Shown here: positions 1 through 13,600 of the stretch, one piece after another
How the letters are laid out: every line of letters starts with the position of its first letter
How positions within the stretch are numbered: the stretch's first letter is position 1
DNA from: Tubiluchus corallicola
Taxonomy: Eukaryota; Priapulida; Priapulimorpha; Priapulimorphida; Tubiluchidae
Length of the DNA: 60,000 nt
Assembly: GCA_030141605.1 (NCBI GenBank)
Contig: JAQGDQ010002373.1
Span: forward strand, 407,921 to 467,920
Direction: 5' to 3'
The notes under the pieces: model-generated
The model's input: only the letters and a program-made list of their open reading frames with translations
Database searches by the model: none
What the model was told of the DNA's origin: nothing
Translations under genes and position numbers: made by a program

Positions 1-1379
1 TATCTATAGGATATACGATAGGAAATACTATAGGATATTCATATGCTGCTACGAAAAATTCCTATGAAATACGATTTGAACAAAATACTTGTTATTTCTT
101 TTGTGCTATAATGCATAATTTATTACTTCATGAATTAGCATTTGCTTAAAATAATCTGACTGGTCACCACTATAATAATCAGATAATATGTGCCACAGAT
201 ATTTTTCACTTTTAATGACATTAATTGGTTAAGAAAAACTTTTCCAGCTACAATATTTCGAATCTTTTTGGGGATAAAGTATAGACATTTGGTTTTTGAC
301 ACATTAAACAAAGTGCTGTGAGAGTTCCACAATAATGTACTATATTAATAATGATATTATTGGATACAAGAAACTTCAAATTTGTCAGCACATTCTGTTA
401 CATTAGTGGGCAGGTAATACTAGGTGATAACCCGAGTGAAAATAAGTGACAAAAGTAAATGGTGTTTTTCATTAGTTAATCATTAATACAAGAGTGGGAA
501 CAGCTAAATTACTAACAATATCTAGTGCTTTATGGTTTTATAAATTTAGCACCTATCATCAAACAAAGCCGACATGCTGTTGTAAAGAACAATCTTGACT
601 AAACATTAGTGTAATATATGCACCAGTAAATGTTTGCATCTTGCTTTATTCTCAAAATTCGTGAACACTTCCAGGATGGACTTACTGTTTACTATACTTT
701 TATTAAATTTTACGGTTTACAGTATTCATAAAAAAGGCCATCTTAATGCATGGGCAGTTGCTCGGGGGCCCCATGCTAATCTATGTATATCAATACGTGA
801 CTTGCTGTCAATGTTTAAATTTTTGTTTTTCAAGGCTCATGTTATATTGTTCAAATGTTTGTGTTGATTAATCTTTCCTGTACAGCATGTTTTTTAATGT
901 TTAAACACAGATTTTGTTGGAAGTACCAAAATAAATTTTTAATTTTATCAACCAGTAAAATTTTTACACCTGTGAGTGTATTTTATTGTGTTGTATCTTT
1001 TTTTATTATTATTGTGTTAATTTGTTATGGCTAACATAAATAAATATCAAATAAATAAAAAAATATTAGTAGGTAGGGCCTCATTGCACTGCTTTGCTTG
1101 GGGGCCTATAATGTTGTTGAGACGGCTCTGTTTATAAATTAAATTATGTAAATCAACTTTTATAAACATTGTTCATGCTTTAACTAAGAGGCAAAACTAA
1201 GACAAACTCATTCCTTTAAAATAAGTCCACTAAAACAACTAAAAATAGTTAAAAACTAACAAATTTACTACTTCACTTTCAAGTTACCTTCGTAGTGTTA
1301 GGTGATAACTGAGGTACACATCTCCAAGTAATGTTAGTAAGAAGTGAGCCTTATTTAAACAATGAAATTAGACTTCTAC
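1..1379. other. Intron sequence at left edge
   Basis: Downstream of exon 45 in the gene sense. I searched the minus strand for the AAA4-side exons and found none; apart from the weak repeat at 735-1125 I see nothing. Confidence 0.6.
735..1125. repeat. Possible third relative of the GGGCC family
   Basis: CTCGGGGGCCCCATGC near 760 and CTTGGGGGCCTATAATG near 1097 bracket about 350 bp, as in the two elements near 6 kb. The similarity is short, so this is weak. Confidence 0.25.
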
Positions 1380-1606
1380 CTGTCTGCATCATCTATCAGT
1401 CGATCGTAGAAAACACGGTAAACTTCATGCACCCAAAGACGAACCAGCTTGTTACCCTCACTCATCCTTGAGCTGTCCACAAGCACAATTCCACGTATGA
1501 TTCGTGAGAAGTCTCGGAGATTGAACACATAATGCGACTTTGATGGAGTTGGCAAAAAGTTAAGAGTTGCTTGTTTGTAGACGTACATAGTGGCTTGAAT
1601 TAGCAT
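1380..1606 (-). CDS. DNAH3: Dynein exon 45: AAA3 end (last exon in window)
   Basis: Encodes [20 protein letters not shown], then [20 protein letters not shown] and [37 protein letters not shown]...G is invariant, and [15 protein letters not shown] closely follows DNAH3. Acceptor TTGACAG, donor GTAGAA. It ends with a partial codon; the next exon lies beyond the left edge. Confidence 0.98.
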
Positions 1607-4600
1607 CTGTCAAAATTAACACAAAACATGAGCACATAATACGATTTTTTTTGCTTCTTATACAATACGTACATGAGATAAAATCTGTTTGAAACAACTT
1701 GTCTCACCCTGCACGAACTTTTGCCTAACTGCGCACTTGATTAAAAGTTGTTTTACAAAGTTTGGTGCACAGATTTTTATTAAACAAGCTTTACTTTCTA
1801 TTTCAGACAGACAAACCCATCTCGCTCTCATGTGCAGGCTCGGTACAACAATTTGCACTAGACAAAGCCGAATCAGACCAATAAATAGCAATGATTTTAT
1901 AACTAGTAAATGTTTACTGTAGTTAAGCTATTCATTATGTGGTTGCGCAGATTTTAATGAGATGGTTTGTGTCAGATAGATTTTTCCGACATGCAACTAG
2001 TATAAGCTAGAAGTTACTTTCGAAATAATGATGTCAATAAATGTGAAATGAATCAAATTTCGTAATCGCAAAAAAACTTCGAAAGTTGTTCCACCTATGT
2101 AAACAAGATGTGCAAAATATGATAATTAATTTACATATTATATTAAATGCAAAGTATTCGTGTTTATATTCAGTATTTAAAGAAAAAGGTAAATGTCGCC
2201 TAATAAATACAGAAGCAAGCAAAAATTATTGTAAAAAAAACACTTTTCAGCATCTAATTGCCAGCAGGCTTTGCAAAGTTCATGTTGTTTTAAAATGGAC
2301 AAAAACTCTGTACACTAGATTGTTTACATGCAATTGCTGTAAATGTGTTCAATTGTGCTAACACTCCCCTCTGTAACATTGGTTTACATAGTACATCTGT
2401 ACTGTTATGAATAAAATAGCTTATTTTGGCTAAATTCGTGCAGTTCTGGTGTTTCCTGTTAGCGAGTTTACAAATGTAATACAACTGAATTTACAATAAT
2501 GCAAGAAAAAGGTTACAAAAAGATGATTATATACCTTTCCAAGTCGGCGAAACAATGAATCAAACCCTCGTGCAAAGTGCCAGTCTATGATCATGCCAAA
2601 TATACGAGACATTGTTTCATCATTAAATTCATCTATGGAAATGATATTCATGTGTCGTATGAACCTGCTTGAGACCTCATTTCTACCCCCACCGGGAGGA
2701 CCCATTGCATAGACAAATGCCTGTAAATTAAGTCAGTAAAAGCTTCACTAGCTCTACATGGTAAAAACAGCAAGTCACCAACAGTTTCCCATAGAATCGT
2801 TTAGGTTCTATTGTACAAGTCTTTTCACAGTTTTGCTGTGTGCATGAGCAGTTGCGGTCGGCCAAATGATAAGTGATGCCCCAGCAATACGTCTTAACTA
2901 CAACCACGACGTGACATGTGGGTAAAGCAAATCTGTCTACCACATCAGTTCAGTAACTTCAGTTGCGACGTTATTTCCTTATTGTTTTACATGGATTTAA
3001 TTAGCATTAGTCTGTGCGATGTAGAATGACTTGCTAGTAGGATCTTGCTTATGAACAAGAAAAATGAACTAGGTAAGGTTTTAGCTAGCTGTTAAAATTG
3101 ATATTATTACAATAACATGGGCTTGCAAGGCGTTATCAAGTGTACACAAATGCGTTGTCTGGTTCACTTAACCTTTGACCTTTTTATGATCATCATCGAT
3201 CGCTGGAATTGTGAAAAGGCTTATTACATTGCTAAGAACATAATTGTTTTACTGATCCCAGTTTTGCGGAATGCATATAAAGTGGTTTATGGAATACTGT
3301 AATTTTTTCAGTACTTACAACATCTGCAAGTCGAAGCTCACTCGTATCTTTTCTATCAAACCAGTGACCATGGTCCATCATCTAAATGCACAAAACACAT
3401 TAGTGAAAAATTAACATAAAAAATAGCAGCTGCTATTTTCACAAATGCGAATGTTATATCTCAAACTGTATCTAGATGCAGTTTTATATTAAATATTACA
3501 AAGAGAAGCTAATAACATATAGTAATTCTTAAAAACTAACAGTTGCAATAAGGTTGTAGTTGATGTGAAAATTTAAAAAAGTTCAGATTGCTATTCATTA
3601 TATGATTCCCATACTTTTAAAAGACATCTATAAAGGCAATGATGGTATTCATTGCAAGTTTACAAAAGGTTAAGCTACAAATTTACAATAGCAGTTTCCT
3701 TCAAAAATTTTGCAAATACCTGCAGTTACAGTTCCACAGACTTGAAAAGCTTTTTTACCTAACAGAACTAAGTTTGTGCAAATTAAATTTTCTTCTACTA
3801 ACCTAGCTTAATTTGACAAAAAACTTTCCCTGTCCCAAGGGATTCACATTGTTGCAAATGTACATCACATCAATAAACTATAAACAGTATCCTAACAATT
3901 ATCCATACAAAATGGTAGTTGGGCAGCTAGTGCTAAAGCTTGGCCATCTTAACAGCATTATATGCCCTCGGGCAAAACAATGCACTACCTACACAACCAT
4001 TCACAGGAATATAGATGTAAATGGTCGATAAAATTAAACGTATAATTTTATTGTATTGGAACGTATAAACAAAATCAATGTTTAAACATTAAAAAACATG
4101 CGGTACAGCAAAGATAAGCAACACATAACAAATAACACGGAATACTTGTACAATACAACAAGAGCCTTGAAAAACACGAAAATTCCAACACATAAATGAT
4201 ACTCAATTAGTAAACCACGCAGACGGAGATGGCAAAGTATGAGATTACTACAAATTATTTATTATTAATCAAACGTTCAACACAATTCAGTTATAATTGG
4301 CTTGAAGTCAATGGTCTTCAGGATGTCATTATTCATGAGTGAAAGCCAGTTCAAATGCTGCTGCCTCACTGTGCTACAAAGCTGATTTTTTTAAAGTTTC
4401 AGTCTTGAAAATGAATACCATTCACGTGAACTCTCTAAGTGCAATTTCAGCATTGGGAAACACAGATTTCAAGTCATCCGACATTATTTTTCTGTACAAT
4501 GTAGGGAGAGAGTGGTAGACACAATTTATATTTAGTATAGTGCACAGTATTTATTTATTGACAGCAAGTCACAATACATATAGACTAGAATAGGGCTCCT

Positions 4601-7600
4601 GTACTTGTGAGGCCAAGGCAACTGCCTACTGTGCCCATGCATTGACAGCCATGTGCTAAAGTATTGTAGATGGCACATTGAGCTATACACATGTTTTGGA
4701 TGTTACTTTAATGAACTAAAGTAAAGCTAATAATTAAATATAAGCTACCTGTCTAAGAAGCTCTATTGGAGGTTGGGCTCCATATTTTTCTTTAGCTGGC
4801 ATATTAACGTCATCAACAAATACAATCATCTTTTTACCAACAGGGGGAGCAAACAAACCTTTACGGCGCCTGGTAAGAAAATAAAAAGATATATGACTTG
4901 TTAGCAAGAGTGTGACTTTCCTTAAATTAATGTATCAGAAAAAATCAAATGTTGTTGGGCTGGTAACCAAATAAAGAAAATGAGTTTAAATGGCAGATTG
5001 AAATTTTAACTATGTGCAAAATGCAAAAATGACTTTCATTTACCTCTACCAGATTGCTGCTGTATATGTCTTCAGCCTTCTGGAATTTTTCACAGCTGGT
5101 AATCTGACTGACTTCAATTATTAGTGTTCAGTCATAAGTTATAAGTAATTTATTTCATCTAACACATTTACAATAATTTTGTGTACAAATATAGTGAAAG
5201 GGCCTACAATAAACATTTTTTTACTGTTTCTGTAATAAGAAAAGCATCACACTATGTTTGCCTTATATAAATGAATTGTGGGCAATCAAAAATGTCGTAA
5301 ACTATTCATGACCGTTTATTGTACATAATTTTAACATTATTCAGGAAAAATTAATTTATTATATTGATTTAAGCAGATCTTTTTCCACTTGAGATTTGGC
5401 CAAATTAACTATTTAAGTGCCCATCCCAATTACAGCCAACACAAAATAAGTTGCTGAAAACTTTAGTGGTGTGATTAAAATCTGTACAGCATTTATGTAA
5501 GTGAAGATCTAGTGGGAAATCTGTGTGTTTGTACAAGATTCAAGATTTTGCAAAAGTACAAGCTTCACTAGGGTTGATATAGGTTTTGGATTGCAAAGAA
5601 GGCTGGATTATGATCTTATGGTGCCCCTAGGCCAAGAAAATTATGCAGCCCCCTCAGATGGAGCCACTCCTTACCCTGCTCATCTTGAATATTCGTTCTT
5701 GTGATAAATTTTAGCGACATCTAAATAGGTGGAGGCTCATATATCAAATAAAGGACCTCGAGCTAGGACACTTTATCTCAAATAAATGGCCTCAACCAAG
5801 AGTCCTTTATCTCAAAGGTGCCACTTTTTTAAAATTGAGTTTTCAGACTTTTTGACGTTTTTTACAGTTGAAATTTTATTTAAGTCATATGACTTATTCA
5901 GCAATGCAAAATATGCCCCCCCCCCCACGCTCGAGGGGCCCTAGGCTGCAACCTATACTAACCTATAGAGTAATCCCGTCCTGATTGCAAGTTAACCTAC
6001 ACTGTAAGCTATTTCAGTTAGAAGTTGAATCTCAAGTGGGAGATATTTCAACATCAAAACAGTACTAGCTCCAAACAAAACTAAATAACTATTTGTTAAT
6101 AAAAAATGGCTAGCGTAAAATATAAATAAACACAATACCTGTCCAGCTTGGACATTATAATGTCCTGAGTTTGCTCGGAAGATGTCCTCGCAGAAAAATT
6201 AATGCAGTTTGGCAAAAACCTAAAAAAATTATGTACCAGGTAACAGCATTAAGATTCCACTGACCTAAGAATGGATGGATAAAAGAAATCTTGTAAAATG
6301 TTGCCCTTCATATACTAAACATTAAATGTAAACAATTCAAGCAGCACTGAATGCAAAATATGATTGGGTTTCAAAAAGTAGTTTAGACATTGCTGATAAC
6401 AATATCATTAAAATTATCGCTTAACATTAAAAGTACCTTCAGCGTTGTTTTCAGAATACTTGTTAACTTAATAACTAGTTCTCAGCATGGTGACAATGTG
6501 GCTAAAGATATCACCTCTCGAACGTTTTTAAAAGATCAGACGTGTATGGCGTGATTCAACTTAAATTCTTAATTTAGCAGAGAGCAAAATCTTAAATTCA
6601 AATAACATCCTCTCTTACCAAATCTTACAAACTTTTTTGTGCATTACTTTATAATTTCGGACCGGATTTTGATTTTGTAAGCTTTTGGGCTACAGATACT
6701 GTGAGGCCCCAGCCCCTTGTGACAAATAACAAAAGCAAGACTGTTGAAATGTTTAAACTAGTTCATTCAATTTCAATAACATAATGCCAACACTAGCCCC
6801 ACATAAACGGATGCAAGATTAACACAACAAAAAAGAGAAGAAATATTCTAATATTTAAAAAAATTTAAATAAGTTTTTGAAATATTAAATAACATTACGT
6901 ACAAATTACAATAAATATTAACAATAACCTATATGATAAAATATACTACGAATAGTACTAAATAACTTTTCACTGTAAATTAATTTCACTTAATGTCTGG
7001 AGGCCCATGGGCTGCAGCCCATAAAGCCTATGCCTTAATCCGGCATGGACTTTATTCAGTATGAACATAAAAATTGCTCTTGTCTGCGAAGTTAGTAAAA
7101 GCATTTGATGTAACTAAAATGCTACTTACTTTTCTTTCGGCAAAGTCACAAGAAAATTGTTAACTGTAGCCGATTTACCAGTTCCTGTTGGACCCAGAAA
7201 TAGCAAAGGCACATTGCTATTCAGTAGGTAGGTGTTAAGAAAAAACACCTGTCGTGATGTATCATCAGTAGGAATAATCAGTTCACTTACCTGTAAAAAA
7301 GCAGACTCTGATAACTCACACCTGCTATAATGATCAAAATGTGCTGGTGCAAACTTGACTTGGTGAGCCTTCTTTAGGCTGCCCTTCTTACTTTCCTGTC
7401 ACTCACAGGGACTCATATGAAAAGGTCACACTAATCACGCATAATACAAAAACGTCCAAATAGACCACAGTCGACAACTCAGTTATTTTTTGCAACACTC
7501 AGTAAAAGGCCCGTGTCACACACAGGAATCACACTGAAGTTGACTTATGAATTATGCATTTACTTTGAGTGGTCTTTACATTGTATTATTTACACTTGAT

Positions 7601-10600
7601 ATGTATGTTGTATATGTATAGCATTACGCCAAACAATAATTCTTCTTTCTATCTGTCCATTTATTCATCCATAACTGTTCCGTAATTCCTAACTGTTCAG
7701 CATTTTAAAGTTTCATAAACAAATTGTTTTTTACACAGAGCAAAGCATCAGTCTTTTTGACTCACTTAAATTAAATTAAACAAAGTTAATCCAAATCACT
7801 TGTTTCAACGAACGAAAGGTTCATGGAACTGTCATTGTTTAAACCAAACAATACATACTTTAGCATTGGCAGGTATGCTATTGGCTGTAAAATCCTGGAT
7901 GTTTGTCCATGGTACCCAATTTCCGCTAGCAGTGTTAAACCTGTGATCAAAAACTGTGCCTTTTGATGGAAACATCAAGTTCTGAAAGTAATCGAAGATT
8001 CAGATGTATTACAGCACACCTCAGCAATCAATGCACCAGGACAGCTCATTAGTAGTAGCTGTAATAAAAAAATTATAATGGCATTCAGGGAACAGACTTT
8101 TCAAAGCTGAAAGGGAAAACTTGTGATGTTTTAGCCATGCTCACACTTTAAAATGAGGCAAGAAATCCTACTACCCGACTTTGTCCAATTGTTTCACAGG
8201 CTTAGTGACTTCAGTGACTTTGTTTCCGTACTTAGGGCACGGGCACAACGAATGCTGGTTTTCGGTGCTCATACTACCTGCACTGATAAATGCAAGCAAG
8301 CTACCAGAATGTTCTATGACAATACATACAACCACACATGACAGACACCCATGCTAGTCTATGAGAGCTTGCTTCCCGAGCTTATAATATTATAAGAATG
8401 TACGATTTTTTCGCACTTTAAGCATGCTGGTAAATAATATAATCGTACGGTTGGCAGCCATTTTCTTCCTTTTACACAAATACTGAAGAAACAATTGGTT
8501 TTTGAACAACTGATATATAGAAACATATCAAACAAATTCTGTCTGCAGGTACAAAAAGAAAAAATTTTATGCAGCTGGAAATTGCTAAGGGCTTCTCATC
8601 TATTTTTTCTCCACATGCTTTAGCTGAAAAAAATTAATACTAGTACTCCCTAATTTCACGTTTCTGGGATAACATCAAAGTATAGGCAGGCTAAAAAAGT
8701 AAGGCATTTGCTCGCCTGTGTCTATTTATCTGTGTAACAGGATACATGGACAAAGTTATAGGCCTGTTCATTAAATTTGATATAGTGTAGCTCTTGGAAG
8801 GACCTGGAAACCCACTATATTTTGCTCTAAATGTCAAAAGTCGAGGTCACATGGTCAATAATAAATTTTCCCCATGGTGACTTTATGAGAATGCATGGAT
8901 TTGTACCTCTATTGAGGGTTCTCACACTAGTTTTTTCTCTGCTGTTTACAAGTGCTTATAATATAAGTGTGATTTTACAAGCTTTCATTGTGTTCGCACC
9001 CTTATGCAGCATACACACTGCCACTTTATGAAATCATCGTGATAATGGGGCATCGACGTAAATGAACGCTAAGTGTGTACATACCATGATCACATCAAAA
9101 TTAAATATGCGTAATTTTTTCACGATACACTGTTAATGCATGACTGTGAGAAATGACGATGTTGCTTCACATCGTTATAAAGTAACAGTGTGTATACCAA
9201 TTTAAACCAGTATAATTTATTTACACTGTATAAGCAGGCAATGTGAACTCATTTTTTCTCCTGGTAGCAGAGTTCACCCTTTTAATTTTTTAATAAATAA
9301 AAATTGTTTACAAGTTTCTGATTTTCATTATTATATGGAAGACAGTAACAGTCTACACAGTTTGCAATTTAAAATAATCATTTTTTGTTAATTAGTGAGA
9401 GCTCAGTGTTTGTTTTTAGTGTGCTAAAAAGTCTACACTTTCGCTTTTTTTATTTTTTAGCATTATTCTCATTTTATCTCATATTAAACTTATATACAGT
9501 GCATCAACACAGCGCATAACTGTAATTCTTTATAAACATCGAAGCACTTTAAACTAACTAGAATCTTTAGCTGTTTTCACCTTAGGCAATTTAAAACAAT
9601 GTGGTTTCTCCGCTATAGCTCCAGAGAGCAAAGAACGAAAGAACTCATCAAATTTATGTCTGCTATTATTGTCCAATGTTCCAGCTACTGTCCACACTAC
9701 AGAGAATATGAAAAATATCTGCAAAAACAGTGTCACCTGGAAAACAAAAGCACTTTCTTTACAATTTAATTTGTGTTTAAATAACAAATGAAAACTACTT
9801 CAGGCAGAAGAACTTGACCGATACAACTTCTCAAGTAGTAAGACAATGCTGTCACAATGTTCTCACAATATTTTATGCAAATATTGAGATAATACAGAAA
9901 TGTGGACTTCCACAACATTGGAACTATATTTTTTGACAATATTTTTTTCAATATTGTGACAGTGTTGTGATGATATTGGTACCAATATTGAAACAATATT
10001 GTACCAATATTTTTTGACAATACTTTTTTCCATATTGTGACAATGTTGTTACCAATATGATCACAACATTGTCACAACATGGAAAAATATTGTCAAAAAT
10101 TATTGTACAAAAATTGGTACAATGTTTTGGCAAGTCCACATTTACAAATTGTCCCAATATTTGCAAAAATATTGTCACAACATTGTAATAACATATTTTG
10201 TGCCACCTGGATTACAGCAGCAAGAATTTCAGAATTTTTGGAAGTTTGTTAATCTTTGTAACATTATACAGACAACCCTCAAATGAAAAAAATTGGATAA
10301 TAAATTTCTTGCTGGAGAAGAAAGGAAGGAAAGGAAAACAGGACAACCTACTCTTCATGCCACTCAAAATTTCAGCCACTTATCTAAGTATTTGACAGTA
10401 CCATAAGATAACAAAGCTTAATAACATAACACAGGATGAACAAAAACAATTTTTACCAAAGTCTTGCAGAATGCACAGAATAAGCCACAAAATAAAATGA
10501 AACAGACACATTTTGTCTACTAATAACCTGTGTAAAGGTGGATCAGTGTCATTCTTGCATCTTATTATCATTTTAACATCCGCAAAGGTATGACTCCATG

Positions 10601-13600
10601 TGTATGTAATGCGTGATGCGTGATCCGTAATGCGTATGCAACAGTTTATATTTAAACATGTAAGAGTGTTTCCATGTGTTAGTAATGAAAGAGTGCCGTG
10701 AGCTTTCTTAATAGCGTTTACAGACACACATACCTGAGCAGGGTTGACAGTGGTCACACTAGTCATTGAGCCCATGTCTACAGAATATGTGATATTCTCA
10801 ATCAGACAAGAAAACAGTCTCATTAAAGACTGCGCCAAATGGAGTTGTGACGTCTGGAGAAACAGGTTGCATTCGTGACGAACGAAATCAAAACATGACG
10901 GAACTAACCAATCAAATAGCTCATTAACAAGTTTTGCTTGCTCGATGCTGTATGCTTCCTTAAGCTTGTATATAAATGAATCCTTAAGTGGTTGCCAGCC
11001 CAACTGCAGCAAAAATTCAAGCTATACAGTTTCATTTAAAGAACGACAGGATGATTTTTCACATACTATCCCATTTTCAAGTACGATAAAAAATATACAT
11101 TTTAACAACAATAATACTGGAAAAGCATGATTGTGATAGTTAAACAATTATTTTAAAACCTTAACTAAAGTCGGCAAGGCCAACTATTGATGACATTACA
11201 AACGAACATATTTTCAACAGCAAAGTATTCCATGAGTGCATTGCACTTGTTTGCGAAAGTGAAGATTGAAGTATAGTGCTACCGTAAAAGATTCAGTGTG
11301 TTGTACTAAAACTCGATAAGTTTAAAGATAAAAATTCAAAATTTAAAATTTATGGACGTGCTCACGCATGAGCTGTTGAACGTGTGTACTATGTCACAAA
11401 CAAACACCTCTGAACCGAGAGGTTCAGCACCTTTTTTGTGAAACACATTTCCAAAATGCAGGCGCCAGTGCTCGCCTAGCTAGCAGTAAAGAACTAGCAG
11501 TGTGAACGTGAAATTGCATTTGAGTGGTAATAAGTATTTCACGTTTCAATATTTTAAAGAGTAGATTGTTTGACCAACATTTTAAGATTGTGTCTGGTTT
11601 TCCTTTGATTTATTTAAGCATAAGTCTGACAAATATACTTTCTTAGTATACTTACAAAATGATCAATAAAATGGCTAAAAATGCAGCAATTCTGAATTAT
11701 AAAGTGTAATACTGGATATAGAGTAAGACAAACATCCAAAGGCTGACATGTACCTCAGCTGGTTCCATGTATATCATGCCACACCTACTAACTGTAGCTG
11801 GTGATGCTTGCTCCAAATCTGCCGGTTCAAATATTAAATTCATCTTGTTATTCATTTGAATGATCTCTCCACTCATTAAACATAACTACAGCAAAAAAGT
11901 AAAAACCAAAATAAAAAAACATTGTTACAGTTTAGAAGCAAGAAAATCGTCAATGCAAAGCCAACTTGAAAAATTGATGCTCGTAAAAATTCAGCATTTA
12001 AAACTAGTGTGGGTTGGGAATAATATGAAGCAGAGTTGCTTTTACAAGGAATGTATGACAAAGAGAAGGTATTAGCATTTGGCAGATTTTACAATTTACA
12101 ACAGTTTAGCTTAAAATTGATTTGTGGACTCTCACATGATACTTGCTGTAAATCAATGGGCAAACAAGGTAGACTGTTCAGAGAACCAGAATTGTTGTTG
12201 TTATAACAAGTTTTACAAAAATCAATCAATCAAAACTTGTTCCTTATACTTGATAGCTTTGTTTACCTACGTTTACGATGTGGCAATAGTGAATTGGCAC
12301 ATTCTCTAGAGTGTTATACTTAATAATAATATGTGTATATTAAGATGTTTATTTGTTTAACAAGTATAATAAACATTACTTTGACAACACATGTGCAGTG
12401 CAGATCTTGCTTCAAATTATACAAAAAGGTTCAAAACAAACAAAACACTGAGTACAGGCATATAAATATACATGCATATTTAAAATAATAAACCAACACA
12501 CCATTTCACTATGTGCACGCACAGTCAAAGGTTAAGTGAACCCAGCGCATCTTACATACAACCGTCACATACGTACGTAACTACGGGTAAAATATGTGGC
12601 TATTTTTTTCCTATACTTGCTTGTATAACTCTAAACTAACAAGCAGCAGCAATCCATGTAAAATGAAATAAATGAAACGAAAATTAATGCCAAGAACTGT
12701 TACTATTACAATAGCATGGGCTTCAAGGCATTGTCAAGTGTAAACAAATGCGTTGTTTGGTTCAGATAATGTTGTAAGGTTCACTTAAGCTTTGATCTTT
12801 TTATGATCATCATCAATCACCAAAACTGTCAAAAGACTTATTGAAGACACAAGCTTCAAATTATACAAAAAGGCTAAAAGCAATCAAAAAACTCGATTCA
12901 TTCTACAACTCTTTGCTGTAATCTAAGTGATGATACTGGTACACAAATGCTTCATTAGTTTCTTGACTTGACTGCACACTATGACTAAATACCACATAAA
13001 CTAACATAGATGCAATACCTTTCTATTATCGTCCAATACTGTATTCATGTTCTCAATCCACACAGCGTCAACTGGACCATCGAATAAAATCCACTTTCTA
13101 TTTTCAGATGAGCTGCTGCTATACTGACGGAAAATGTTTGCCAATACTCCTGCAAAAACAACATAGCGTCTATATCAGTCTATTACATTAATAACGATTT
13201 CATAATGTGCAACAGTTAAATAAAAAAAATTGTTGGAGCATGTATGATATTAATTCTATTGTTAAAGTCAGAATGCATTAAAGACACACATATTCTATAA
13301 TTTCCCTCATAACGTTTTAATGTTTGTGATTATTCATTACTCACAACAACTAGCTCATCAAAGTAACAGTCAAAGTAAACAACTGATCAAACTAATGAAA
13401 ATTCCTATTTTGGCTGACAATAATTATAAATAGTAAAATAGGCCCACGACTCTCAATCCTAGGTTAATTATTAAGAACTATCAGTATCTATATTTCAACA
13501 CTGAATTATCAGCCCTACCAGTTTTTTATCCTATAATATCTTTGGAAACTATATAAATTTACGGTGTTGTCACACTAAACTACAATTACTGAATACATAA

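Noticed and set aside
9719-9736. A missing micro-exon between exons 37 and 38
   Set aside because: Using the upstream acceptor of exon 38 restores the LFLQ segment, so no extra exon is needed.
10380-10733. C-terminal part of the 210-codon minus-strand frame
   Set aside because: The frame reads through the exon 37 donor CAG|GTATGT into intron; the dynein sequence continues in exon 38.
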